This document shows positions 1 through 8,438 of a stretch of 64,000 nt of DNA, in pieces. The notes below the pieces were generated by a model, which worked only from the letters and a program-made list of their open reading frames with translations, did not search any database and was not told where the DNA came from. The position numbers and the translations under genes were made by a program. Source of the DNA: Hyphomonadaceae bacterium JAD_PAG50586_4 (lineage in GTDB: Bacteria; Pseudomonadota; Alphaproteobacteria; Caulobacterales; Aquidulcibacteraceae); the NCBI GenBank assembly GCA_023242925.1, contig CP096134.1:62001-126000 (forward strand), read 5' to 3'. Position 1 is the stretch's first letter. Each line of letters begins with the position of its first letter.

Positions 1-110
1 CGGCGCCGGCCGGTTACATGCTTCCGTCAAATATTCGGACGGTCTTGCGCAGTGGCGGGTTGTCGATGTTGCCAAAGCGCCTGCTATGCTGCCGCAAACG
101 GGAGAGAAAT

Positions 111-1481
111 ATGGCGATCAAACCGCCCGAAGGCAGACCGACGCCTTCAGTTCAAGACATTTACGCGCAGGATAGCCGTCCGGCGCCCGATGTCCTTCGT
201 TTTGAATCGCCGCCAGCCGGTTTGGGAACCGAGGATATCTCGGTCGAGCGATATTTCGATCAGGGCTGGCATAATCTCGAAATGGACCGCGTCTGGCGCA
301 AATGCTGGCAGATGGCGTGCCGTGTCGAGGAGCTGCAGAAGCCGGGTGACCACGTCGTTTACAATATTGGCGATGAATCGCTGCTGGTGACACGCACCAG
401 TAAGGGCGAAATCCGCGCTTTCGTGAACGCGTGCCTGCACCGCGGCGTGCTGCTGCGCACGACGGGTGGCTGTGTCGAGCGCTTCAAATGCCCGTTCCAC
501 GGCTTCACTTGGAGCCTCGAAGGCAAGCTTGCGCACATCCCCAGCCAATGGGATTTTGACCACGTTAATCGCGAGGAATTCAGCCTCCCGGAAGTGAAAG
601 TGGGCCAATGGGGCGGGTTCGTGTTCGTGAACTTCGATCCCAATTGCGAACCGCTCGACTCCTACCTCGAAATTCTGCCCAAGCATTTCGAGCAGTTCAA
701 ACTTGAGGATCGCTATAAGGCAGCGCACGTCTGCAAGGTCGTGCCGTGCAATTGGAAGCTGGCGCAGGAAGCGTTCATCGAGAGCTTCCATATCCCCGTC
801 GCTCACCCTCAGACGACGACCTACGTGGCTTGGGATACGACGCAGTACGACATCTTCCCGGGCGTCCGCCACGTCAACCGCATGCTGACGGTTGAAGCCA
901 TGCCCGCGCCGTCCGCGGGCGAGGTCGAGACGGACAAGACGATCAAGCACATGCAGCGCGATGTGGCGTTCCACGCAAGGGCGAAGATCGAGCATGGCAG
1001 TCAAGCCGATGTGCGCAACCAATTCGCCGACAGCGCGCGCGATAAGCTCTCCAAATCGGCCAAGCGCGATTTGAGGGGCATGTCCAACGCCGAAGTCGTC
1101 GATGTGATCCAGTATTCGTTGTTCCCAAACCTGGTGCCGTGGGGCGGGCATGGCGCGCCGATCTGCTATCGCTTCCGCCCGTACGAGAACGATCCCGAAC
1201 GCGCAGTGATGGAAATCATGCTGCTTTTCGCAAAGGCCGAAGACGGGTCGCATCCGCCGCCGGCCGCGCCGCATTGGCTCACTGAAGAGCAGAGCTGGTC
1301 GGATGCGCCGGAATTGGGCTCCGCTGGCTTCGTGGCGGATCAGGACACCGAAAACCTGCGCCGCATCCAGAAGGGCCTGCGCGCCACGCACAAGCCGGGC
1401 ATCACGCTCGCGAATTATCAGGAAAGTCGCATCCGGCATTTCCATCAAACGCTTGATAGATACATGGGAGTGAAGCCGTGA
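111..1481 (+). CDS. Rieske [2Fe-2S] aromatic ring-hydroxylating oxygenase, alpha subunit
   Basis: Catalytic subunit of a Rieske non-heme iron oxygenase, which inserts oxygen into an aromatic or cyclic substrate using electrons from a separate reductase. The Rieske cluster ligands are Cys108-x-His110 and Cys127-x2-His130. The mononuclear iron site is visible as Glu224-Ser-Phe-His227 followed by His232. The 456 aa length is normal for the family. I chose ATG 111 because GGGAGAG lies just upstream and the fold begins soon after; an in-frame ATG at 18 adds an unconserved tail. The stop overlaps the GTG of the next gene, so the two are probably co-transcribed. No ferredoxin or reductase partner is in the window. 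The substrate cannot be read from the sequence. Confidence 0.88.
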   Translation: MAIKPPEGRPTPSVQDIYAQDSRPAPDVLRFESPPAGLGTEDISVERYFDQGWHNLEMDRVWRKCWQMACRVEELQKPGDHVVYNIGDESLLVTRTSKGEIRAFVNACLHRGVLLRTTGGCVERFKCPFHGFTWSLEGKLAHIPSQWDFDHVNREEFSLPEVKVGQWGGFVFVNFDPNCEPLDSYLEILPKHFEQFKLEDRYKAAHVCKVVPCNWKLAQEAFIESFHIPVAHPQTTTYVAWDTTQYDIFPGVRHVNRMLTVEAMPAPSAGEVETDKTIKHMQRDVAFHARAKIEHGSQADVRNQFADSARDKLSKSAKRDLRGMSNAEVVDVIQYSLFPNLVPWGGHGAPICYRFRPYENDPERAVMEIMLLFAKAEDGSHPPPAAPHWLTEEQSWSDAPELGSAGFVADQDTENLRRIQKGLRATHKPGITLANYQESRIRHFHQTLDRYMGVKP

Positions 1482-2372
1482 ACCTTGGTTTGGCCGCAGC
1501 CTTCGGCAATTCGCAGCGCCGCGATATTGAGTTTATGAAAGCCGCCGCGCAGCGCGTGGAAGAATTGGGCTTCGACTCGCTTTGGTTCCCCGAACACGTC
1601 GTTTTTTCCGGCTTCCGACTACCAATCCGAATACCCATATTCGGAAGACGGTTCGCCGCCGTGGGGCGAGGAGATGGGCGTCTATGACCCGCTGCTCGCG
1701 ATCGCGGTCGCCGCGCAAGTCACCAAGACACTGCGCTTCTCCACCAGCGTTTTGATCCTGCCGCAGCGCCCGGCGCTCCTGACGGCGAAGGAAGTGCTGA
1801 CGCTCGATCACATTTGCCAAGGCCGCTTCGAGTTCGGCGTCGGCTCCGGCTGGTCGAAGGAAGAGTACGATGCGCTTGGCGTGTCGTTCGAAAGGCGCGG
1901 CAAGCGCTTTGACGAATATATTCTCGCGATCAAGGCGGCGTGGACACAAGACCGCGCCAAGTTCGACGGCGAGTTCGTGAAGTTTGAGAACGTCGTGCTC
2001 CTCCCGAAGCCCTACACGCCGGGCGGTCCGCCGTTCCTGATCGGCGGCGATTCCGAAGCCGCCATGCGCCGTTCGGCGACGATTGGCGATGGCTGGTATG
2101 GCTGGTGGGCCAAGTACGAGCTCGCGCCGCATCTCGAAAAGCTGCGCGCCGAATTGCGCAAGGCGGGCCGCGAGAATGACCCGAACTATCGCCTGAAGCT
2201 TGGCATTCCGTACGGCGGCACGCCGGACGATCTGCATAAGAAGATCGAAGAAGCGCGTCGCGAAGGCGTGAAGGAATTCGTGATGGCGCTGCCGTTCTCA
2301 TCAAAATCGCTCGATCGCGATCTTGAGGTCTGGGCGCAAGCTGCGGGCGTCGGCAAGAAGGCCGCGGCGTAA
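1478..2372 (+). CDS. LLM class flavin-dependent oxidoreductase (frameshifted)
   Basis: Luciferase-like (TIM-barrel, F420- or FMN-dependent) oxidoreductase in two frames. The N-terminal 42 residues run from GTG 1478 (GTGA overlap with the oxygenase stop, GGGAG upstream); the remainder continues in the frame that ends at 2372. The break is at a run of six T at 1602-1607: with one T fewer the sequence reads on through YPYSEDGSPPWGEE, matching the paralogue at 8428-9305 (YPYSEDGTPPFG). Family motifs PERPALLTAKEV-like, GVGSGWSKEEY and GGPPFLIGGDS are present. I think the indel is a sequence error. Sits between the oxygenase and a SnoaL-like gene, so probably acts in the same oxidative pathway. Confidence 0.8.
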
Positions 2373-2375
2373 GCC

Positions 2376-3314
2376 GTGGCGTCCACGCTCGCCGTCGCCC
2401 AAGGGTTTATCGCCGCTCTCGATCGCAATGATGTGAGCGCGGTGAGCGACTTCTTCGCACCGGGCGCGATCTGGTGGGTCGACACCGGCCGTGATCGCGC
2501 GGCTGGTCAGTTCGGCATTGATCCGGGCGACGATCGGCCGTGGCCGCTGCACGGCGCGATGGACGCGGCGCTCAAGTGCAAGCTGATGGCGGGCATTGGC
2601 GAGACATTCCCTGGAGGCGTGCGCCAGATCGCACGTCGTGCTTTCGCGGACGGCGATTTCGCCGTTATCGAAGTGGAGGGCGACGGACTGTTTCGCGGCC
2701 AGAAGCCCTATCAAAACCGCTACGCCTTCGTGTTCGAGGTGCGTGATGGCGCGATTGTCGAAGTGCGCGAATATCTCGACACCAATCACGCGGGCTACGT
2801 GTTTGGCGGCAAAAACCTCGAACGCCGCAGCGAGGCGCCCGAATTGAACGCGCCGACGCCCGTGGCGCGTGCGGAGGCCGGCCAAGCTGGGCTCAATCTA
2901 ATGGCCGCAATCGCGGCGATGGACGAGCCGCGCTTGCTCAGCTTGTGCGCTGAAGACGCGACGTGGTGGGCCGATGGTGGTCGCCGCCGCACGACGGGCC
3001 CGGAAGGCCCGGTGCAGCACGACAACGATCCGATCGTATCAGGCCGCGTTGGCATCAAGGCGCGTGCGGCCTCCGTGCAGGCGCTCTCGGGCATGTTTCC
3101 GCATGGTTATACGCTCAAGCCGCATCGCTTAATCGAAGGCGACGACGGGCTGGTCGCGGTGGAAGCGTTTGGCGATGGCCGGCACGTCAATGGGCGGCGC
3201 TATCAAAATCGCTATTGCTGGGTGCTCGATTGCAAGGGCGGCAAGATCCAGAACATCCGCGAATATTGCGACACGCTGCACGGCTTCGACACGCTGTTCG
3301 CCAAGAGCGCGTGA
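2376..3314 (+). CDS. Tandem-duplicated SnoaL/NTF2-like domain protein
   Basis: 312 aa made of two NTF2-like (SnoaL, ketosteroid-isomerase fold) domains in tandem, about residues 1-140 and 165-312. The halves align visibly: AIWWVDTG against ATWWADGG, then YQNRYAFVF against YQNRYCWVL, then VREYLDTNHA against IREYCDTLHG. Ordinary members are single 120-150 aa domains that form dimers, so this looks like a covalent dimer. Such folds serve as isomerases, dehydratases or cyclases in degradation of steroids, terpenoids and aromatics. Start is GTG 2376, three bases after the previous stop, so it belongs to the oxygenase operon. Substrate and reaction unknown. Confidence 0.72.
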   Translation: MASTLAVAQGFIAALDRNDVSAVSDFFAPGAIWWVDTGRDRAAGQFGIDPGDDRPWPLHGAMDAALKCKLMAGIGETFPGGVRQIARRAFADGDFAVIEVEGDGLFRGQKPYQNRYAFVFEVRDGAIVEVREYLDTNHAGYVFGGKNLERRSEAPELNAPTPVARAEAGQAGLNLMAAIAAMDEPRLLSLCAEDATWWADGGRRRTTGPEGPVQHDNDPIVSGRVGIKARAASVQALSGMFPHGYTLKPHRLIEGDDGLVAVEAFGDGRHVNGRRYQNRYCWVLDCKGGKIQNIREYCDTLHGFDTLFAKSA

Positions 3315-3317
3315 GCG

Positions 3318-4322
3318 TCACGCCCAAGGATCGGGCGCGAGTTGCACCAATTGCTTGCCGATATTGGCGCCGCTCAAAACGCGCTGCAGTGCTTCGGGAG
3401 CGCGTTCGATACCGTTCAGCACATCGACGTCCCAGCGCATCTCGCCGCTCTTTACCCAGCCAGCCAGCGCCTCGACGCCTTCCTGCAAGCGGTTGAAATA
3501 GGCCGAAATCAGCACGCCCTCTAACCGCGCGCGCTTCATCAGCAACGGCCGCACCACATTGGCGGGCCACACGCCGTCGGATTCATAAGCGGAGATCATC
3601 CCGCACAGCACAAGCCGCGCGCCTGGATTGATGTGCTCCATCACTGCGTCGAGCACGGGGCCCGCGACATTCTCGAAATCGACGTCGATGCCGGATGGGC
3701 AGGCGGCGGCCAGGGCGGCGCTCAGATCGCCTTGCCGGCTCACGGCCGCATCAAGCCGATACTCACGCACGATCTTCGCGGCCTTTGCCTCGCTGCCGAC
3801 GATGCCCACCGTGCGACAACCTAAGATGCGTCCGATCTGCGCCGCGACCGACCCAACGGCGCCGCCCGCGGCGGACACAACAACGGTTTCGCCCGCTTGC
3901 GGTCGGCCGACATCGAGCATGCCGAAATAGGCTGTAAGCCCGGTTAGCCCCAACACGCTCGCGTGTGCACTGAGCGGAAGCGCGTGGCTTTTCGGAATTG
4001 CCGTCGCGTGGCGCGTGCGCGTGAAGCTTTCCCAAGCGCCCAACGCAAACACCATATCGCCCTCGCGATGGCGCTTGTTGCGTGAAGCCGAGACGCGGCC
4101 CCAGACGAAGCTGCGGATTGGATCGCCCAGCTGGATCGGCTGCGCGTGCTGAGAGACGTCCGACATCCAAAGCCGCGTGGTCGGGTCGATCGAGACGAAG
4201 ATAGTCTCGATCTCTATCTCTCCATCGCCGATCGCTTCGCGCGGCGCGTCCACCAGATCGAGGTGATGGGTTTCGAGCTTGCCGTGCGGCCGCTCAGCCA
4301 TCACCCAGCGGCGCGTGCTCAT
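3318..4322 (-). CDS. NADP-dependent MDR oxidoreductase (leukotriene B4 dehydrogenase/CurA-like)
   Basis: 334 aa zinc-independent medium-chain reductase of the prostaglandin reductase/CurA group, which reduces the C=C bond of alpha,beta-unsaturated ketones or aldehydes with NADPH. Visible features are an N-terminal GroES-like part with IDPTTRLWMSD, the GLTGLTAYFGM segment and the nucleotide-binding AAGGAVGSVAAQIG near residue 150. No structural zinc cysteines are seen. It is convergent with the SnoaL fusion gene (3 bp gap) and its ATG overlaps the stop of the upstream SnoaL-like gene by 4 bp, so it is translated as part of the 5863-3318 operon. Confidence 0.82.
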   Translation of the reverse strand: MSTRRWVMAERPHGKLETHHLDLVDAPREAIGDGEIEIETIFVSIDPTTRLWMSDVSQHAQPIQLGDPIRSFVWGRVSASRNKRHREGDMVFALGAWESFTRTRHATAIPKSHALPLSAHASVLGLTGLTAYFGMLDVGRPQAGETVVVSAAGGAVGSVAAQIGRILGCRTVGIVGSEAKAAKIVREYRLDAAVSRQGDLSAALAAACPSGIDVDFENVAGPVLDAVMEHINPGARLVLCGMISAYESDGVWPANVVRPLLMKRARLEGVLISAYFNRLQEGVEALAGWVKSGEMRWDVDVLNGIERAPEALQRVLSGANIGKQLVQLAPDPWA

Positions 4323-4768
4323 CGCGGCGGCAGCTCTTGCAACGGCACACGCATCAGCGCGAGGTCGTCAAAGCCGCGGGCGCCTTGCATCAGCACGGTG
4401 CGCTTGGCAATCTTCCAGCGGCCGCCTTCGAAGCGTTGCTCGTCGACGTAGCGGCCCCAAATTTCCATCACGCGGCCATCGTTGAGATGGTGCCAAGCGT
4501 AGATGTAGGCGCTCGATTTCGCCGTCTCTGGGCCGGTGCGCGTGACGCGCACGTTGGAGAGATGGTGGCTGAGGCGCTGAAACATCGCCAACAGCTTGCG
4601 GACCTTGTTGCGGACGTGTGGCTTGCCCTTGGCGACGCCGCCTTCCTCGAACTCGACGTCGTCGGTGAAAAGTTCGACAAACTCGTCCAGGCGCTTTTCA
4701 TCCAACAGCTCGCAATAATCGAGCATCGTCGCGGTCACGCCGGCTTGAACTTCCGCATCTGTCTGCAT
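4319..4768 (-). CDS. SnoaL-like (NTF2 fold) protein
   Basis: 149 aa single-domain NTF2/SnoaL_4-type protein. The N-terminal helix (MLDYCELLDEKRLDEFVELF) leads into the sheet elements HHLSNVRV, AYIYAWHHLNDGR and EIWGRYVDE. It is a clear paralogue of the gene at 7992-8438, which shares HHxSN, SxxYIYAWHR/H and EVWGRYADEL. Relatives include ring-hydroxylating dioxygenase beta subunits and bile-acid dehydratase-type enzymes, but neither function can be assigned here. ATG 4768 has GGGAG upstream. It lies 12 bp after the phosphotransferase gene and overlaps the MDR gene. Confidence 0.75.
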   Translation of the reverse strand: MQTDAEVQAGVTATMLDYCELLDEKRLDEFVELFTDDVEFEEGGVAKGKPHVRNKVRKLLAMFQRLSHHLSNVRVTRTGPETAKSSAYIYAWHHLNDGRVMEIWGRYVDEQRFEGGRWKIAKRTVLMQGARGFDDLALMRVPLQELPPR

Positions 4769-4780
4769 CGTGTTTTCTCC

Positions 4781-5863
4781 CTAGGCGCGGGCGCCCTGTG
4801 CGAATTGCCAGCCTCTCTCGGCGTAGGCCTTGACGCTCTCTTCGAAGCTTGCGGCGTCGGCGGCGGCCGCGTTGCCTTGGCGGGCGCGCGCGACGATGCC
4901 CTCGCCGATGGCGGCGGCGCGGAACAGATTGAACGCGCAATAGAAGTTGAGGCTATCGAGCGAGGCGCGGCCAGTGCGCGCGCAATAGCGGGCGACGACC
5001 TCTTCCATCGTCGGCAGGCCGACGGCTTTGAAATCGAGACCGCGGAACGAGGTGCGGCCGTCGTCGAGATCGGGGCGGTACCAGGGGATCAAGAAATAGA
5101 GCAGGTCGCTCATCGGGTGGCCAAGCGTCGAAAGCTCCCAATCCAGCACGGCGAGTACTTTGGGTTCCCCCTTGTCGAGCAGGAGATTGTGGACACCATA
5201 ATCGCCGTGGATGAGCGAGGTGGAATCGTCCCCCGGCACCGCGTTGGGCAGCCATTCCATCAATTTGGCCATATCGGGATTCAGATCGACGGCGCTCTGC
5301 GTGTATTGCTTCGACCAACGCCCGATCTGGCGCGCGAAAAAATTGCCCGGCTTGCCGTAATCGGCGAGGCCAAGCTTTTCGTGATCGAGCTTGTGCAAAT
5401 CGGCCAGCGTATCGACAGCTGCGTTGAGAACGGCCAAGCGATCGCCTGGCGAAAGGTCCGGCATCAGCGGATCCCAGAACACGCGCCCGTCGATGTAATC
5501 CATGACAAAGAACATCGTGCCAGCGACGGACACATCGGTGCAGAGGTGGCGCGCTTTCGCGACCGGGAAGTCTGCGCCGCCCAACGCCGTCATCACCCGG
5601 AACTCGCGGTCGACGGCGTGCGCGGAGGGCAGCAGCACGCCTGGCGGTTTGCGGCGCAGCACGTAACGTGCGTTTGGCGTGGTGAGCAAATAGGTCGGGT
5701 TGGATTGGCCGCCTTCGAATTGACGCGCCGTCAGAGGCCCGGCAAAGCCGGGGATGGCGGTCGTCAAGTACTGCTCAAGTTTGGCGACGTCGAAGGCGTG
5801 CTCCGCTTTCACATCGACGGTTTTTCCGAGATACTGCTTTTCAACGCCGGCCATTGATCCCAT
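4781..5863 (-). CDS. Phosphotransferase family protein (APH/ACAD10-like kinase)
   Basis: 360 aa aminoglycoside-phosphotransferase-fold kinase of the ACAD10/11 type. Catalytic loop HGDYGVHN (about residue 220) and metal-binding LDWELSTLG (about 242) are intact, as is the nucleotide-loop region QSNPTYLL with YVLRRKPPG. In other bacteria and mitochondria, such proteins accompany acyl-CoA dehydrogenases and phosphorylate 4-hydroxy-acyl-CoAs, allowing removal of the hydroxyl; that role is an inference from the nearby acyl-CoA dehydrogenase and hydratase genes. First gene of a three-gene minus-strand operon and divergent from the enoyl-CoA hydratase. An alternative start is ATG 5854. Confidence 0.82.
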   Translation of the reverse strand: MGSMAGVEKQYLGKTVDVKAEHAFDVAKLEQYLTTAIPGFAGPLTARQFEGGQSNPTYLLTTPNARYVLRRKPPGVLLPSAHAVDREFRVMTALGGADFPVAKARHLCTDVSVAGTMFFVMDYIDGRVFWDPLMPDLSPGDRLAVLNAAVDTLADLHKLDHEKLGLADYGKPGNFFARQIGRWSKQYTQSAVDLNPDMAKLMEWLPNAVPGDDSTSLIHGDYGVHNLLLDKGEPKVLAVLDWELSTLGHPMSDLLYFLIPWYRPDLDDGRTSFRGLDFKAVGLPTMEEVVARYCARTGRASLDSLNFYCAFNLFRAAAIGEGIVARARQGNAAAADAASFEESVKAYAERGWQFAQGARA

Positions 5864-6004
5864 CGCGTTTTATGTGTGCGAGGGGAGACCATAGCCGATC
5901 TGGCGACGAGGGAAGAGGCGCTTGCTGCCTCTGCCAAGTATTCGAGTGATCTAGCATTGTGGCGAAGAACGCCAAAAGTGAAGGTCAAATCAGGCGAGGC
6001 ATTC

Positions 6005-6799
6005 ATGCGATTTGAAGACTATAAAACGCTGGCGTTCGAACGTCGCGGCAAGGTTTTGACCATCATCATCAACCGGCCGGAGAGCTACAATTCGGTCAAT
6101 GGCGATCTGCACGATGAGCTGGCGACGGTGTTCAGCGATGTCGCCGACGATCCCGATAGCGATGTGATCGTGCTCACCGGCGCCGGCAAAAGTTTTTGCG
6201 CTGGCGGGGACATGGAATGGTTCCAGAGCATGATCGACAATCCGCGGATTTTCGAACGCCTGGCGCCGCACGCAAAGCGCATCGTTTATAGCCTGATCGA
6301 CCTTGAGAAACCGATCATCTGCCGTCTCAACGGCCCGGCCGCCGGCCTCGGCGCCTCGATTGCGCTGCTCTGCGACATTATCATCGCCAGCACGAAAGCC
6401 AGCATCGGCGATCCGCATGTGAAGATGGGCCTTGTCGCCGGCGATGGCGGCGCGGTGATCTGGGCGCAGCTCGTCGGTTATGCGCGCGCCAAGGAATATC
6501 TGCTGACGGGTAAGATGATGCCGGCCGCCGAAATGGAGCGCATCGGCCTCGTCAACGCCGTGGTGCCGCCAGAAGAGCTGGACGCCCGCGTCTATGATCT
6601 GGCGGATGAACTCGCCAATGGCGCCCGCCAGGCGATCCGCTGGACTAAAGCCGCCGTAAACATCCCGCTACGCGACATCGCCAATCAGGTTATGGACGCG
6701 TGCATGGGGTATGAGACGGTCACGAATAGCTCGAAGGACCACCAAGAGGCGGTCCGCGCCTTTGTTGAAAAACGCCCGGCCAAGTTCGTCGGAGAATAG
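6005..6799 (+). CDS. Enoyl-CoA hydratase/isomerase family protein
   Basis: 264 aa crotonase-fold enzyme, adding water to (or isomerising) an enoyl-CoA. The oxyanion-hole segments FCAGGDMEWF and GPAAGLGASIALLCD are present, as is the downstream GDPHVKMGLVAGDGG. In that segment the first catalytic Glu position of classical hydratases is not obvious, so an isomerase or other crotonase activity is possible. The open frame extends upstream to 5876, but the fold starts at ATG 6005 with AGGCGAGG before it. Followed 8 bp later by the acyl-CoA dehydrogenase, consistent with a beta-oxidation operon. Confidence 0.85.
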   Translation: MRFEDYKTLAFERRGKVLTIIINRPESYNSVNGDLHDELATVFSDVADDPDSDVIVLTGAGKSFCAGGDMEWFQSMIDNPRIFERLAPHAKRIVYSLIDLEKPIICRLNGPAAGLGASIALLCDIIIASTKASIGDPHVKMGLVAGDGGAVIWAQLVGYARAKEYLLTGKMMPAAEMERIGLVNAVVPPEELDARVYDLADELANGARQAIRWTKAAVNIPLRDIANQVMDACMGYETVTNSSKDHQEAVRAFVEKRPAKFVGE

Positions 6800-6807
6800 G
6801 ACCAGCC

Positions 6808-7980
6808 ATGTATTTCCAGGACGAACCCGAACACATCACCATGTTGCGCGACAGCCTGCGCCGCTTCATCGAGAAGGAAGCGCCGCGCGAGAAGATCCGC
6901 GCCTGGGACAAGATCGCGTATTTTCCGCGCGTTGAGCTATTCGATAAGTACGGCCCGATGGGCATCACCGGCCTCACGGTTGAAGAGAAATATGGCGGGG
7001 CGGGGATCGATATCGTCGCCGCGATTGCCGTGGTCGAGGAATTCGCCAAGCGGGGCGGCGCGGTAGCGGCGCCCTACATCCACTGCGCATTCTATGGCGG
7101 CCTGAATATCGGCGAGAACGGCTCGGAAGCGCAAAAGCAGGAATTCCTGCCGAAGATCGCGCGCGGCGAACTCGTGTTTGCTTATGGTCTCTCCGAACCG
7201 GATGTCGGCGGCGACCTCGCCAGTGTGACCACGACCGCGCGCTTGAGCGCCGACGGCACGAAGGTGATCGTCAACGGCACCAAGCGCTGGTGCACCGCGA
7301 TCAAGGACGCCGATTGGCTGTTCTGCCTTTGCAAGTCCGACGCAGACGCGCCGCGCTACCAGAATTTGTCGATGGTGCTGATCCCGGCGAAGTCGCCAGG
7401 CATCACTGTGCACACGATCGACCATTCCTGCATTCGCTTCGCGGAAACGACGGACACGATCCTCGAAGACGTCGAGGTGCCGGTCGAGAACGTGCTGGGT
7501 GGGCCGGAAGGCTGGAATAATGGCTGGAAGATGCTCGCCGGCCGCGCGCTGGATGTTGAGAAGCTGGAGACGGCGGCGTGCGCCCTGGGCATCGCCTGGG
7601 CGGCGGTGGACGACGCCTGGAAATATGCGCAAGAGCGCAAGCAATTTGGCAAGCCGATCTCAGCCCACCAGGCGGTTCGTCACGCCTTGGTGGAAGCGAA
7701 GACCAAGCTGCAGGCTTGCCGCCACATGCTCTACCACGCCGCTTGGCTCGCCAATGAAGGCCGGCCGTGCTCGGTCGAGACTTCGATGGCCAAGCTCTTC
7801 ATCGCCGACACCGGTGTTGAGATCGTCATGATGTGCCAGCGCGTGATGGGCGCTTACGGTCTGGCGGTGGATTACGACATGGAGCGGTATCTGCGCGACA
7901 TCGTTTGCTTCCCGATCGTGGGCGGGTCGTCCAACATGCAGCGCAACAATATCGCCGCGCGTCTGCGTCTGGCGACTTAA
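6808..7980 (+). CDS. Acyl-CoA dehydrogenase
   Basis: 390 aa FAD-dependent acyl-CoA dehydrogenase, which forms the trans-2-enoyl-CoA for the adjacent hydratase. Typical segments: YGLSEPDVGGDLASV (FAD/substrate), the central beta domain with NGTKRWCTAIKDAD, RKQFGKPISAHQAVRH, and the C-terminal QRVMGAYGLAVDYDMERYLRD helix that interacts with FAD. Complete, with ATG 6808 close behind the hydratase stop. Electron-transfer flavoprotein genes are not in the window. Chain-length or ring specificity cannot be judged. Confidence 0.88.
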   Translation: MYFQDEPEHITMLRDSLRRFIEKEAPREKIRAWDKIAYFPRVELFDKYGPMGITGLTVEEKYGGAGIDIVAAIAVVEEFAKRGGAVAAPYIHCAFYGGLNIGENGSEAQKQEFLPKIARGELVFAYGLSEPDVGGDLASVTTTARLSADGTKVIVNGTKRWCTAIKDADWLFCLCKSDADAPRYQNLSMVLIPAKSPGITVHTIDHSCIRFAETTDTILEDVEVPVENVLGGPEGWNNGWKMLAGRALDVEKLETAACALGIAWAAVDDAWKYAQERKQFGKPISAHQAVRHALVEAKTKLQACRHMLYHAAWLANEGRPCSVETSMAKLFIADTGVEIVMMCQRVMGAYGLAVDYDMERYLRDIVCFPIVGGSSNMQRNNIAARLRLAT

Positions 7981-7991
7981 GGGATAAGCGC

Positions 7992-8438
7992 ATGGCGTCC
8001 GGCGATGAGGTCTATCGAGCCATAAGGCGGACGCTGCACGATTATTGTCGCTTCGTGGATGAGGGCCGCGCTGATGAATTCGCGGCTCTCTATGCGCACG
8101 ATGGCGTGCACGATGATGGTCGTTCCAAGCGCATCGGCCGCGATCAGATCAAGAAGCTCGTGGAAGGCGTGATTGCCCGCTACCAAAGTACGAGTCATCA
8201 CGCCTCGAACATCGACATCGAACTGATCGATGACGCGCGCGCGACGGCATGGTCGTACATTTATGCGTGGCACCGCGCCGAAAACGCCCCCGACCTGGAG
8301 GTCTGGGGGCGTTATGCAGATGAATTGCGTTTGGAAGAGGGGCGCTGGCGAATCGCGCGCCGTGAGCTCCACGTCGCCGGCATTCGCGGCCTTGACATGG
8401 ACCCTGGATTTCGCCGGCTAAAGCGCGCTAGCCTTTGA
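7992..8438 (+). CDS. SnoaL-like (NTF2 fold) protein
   Basis: 148 aa NTF2/SnoaL_4-type protein, paralogue of 4319-4768. Shared features are the N-terminal DYCRFVDEGRADEFAALY helix, SHHASNIDIE, SYIYAWHRAE and EVWGRYADELRLEEGRW. The ATG at 7992 lies 11 bp after the acyl-CoA dehydrogenase stop, so it is probably the last gene of that operon. It converges on the LLM gene with an 11 bp overlap of the two 3' ends. A dehydratase or isomerase role acting on the CoA or free-acid intermediates is plausible but unproven. Confidence 0.74.
   Translation: MASGDEVYRAIRRTLHDYCRFVDEGRADEFAALYAHDGVHDDGRSKRIGRDQIKKLVEGVIARYQSTSHHASNIDIELIDDARATAWSYIYAWHRAENAPDLEVWGRYADELRLEEGRWRIARRELHVAGIRGLDMDPGFRRLKRASL

Noticed and set aside
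147..1448. 433-codon minus-strand frame opposite the Rieske gene
   Set aside because: Arg/His-rich shadow with no family features; the plus strand has all Rieske ligands.
4337..5857. 506-codon open frame on the plus strand
   Set aside because: It lies antisense to the SnoaL-like and phosphotransferase genes, and its product has no recognisable motif. It is a GC-rich shadow frame.
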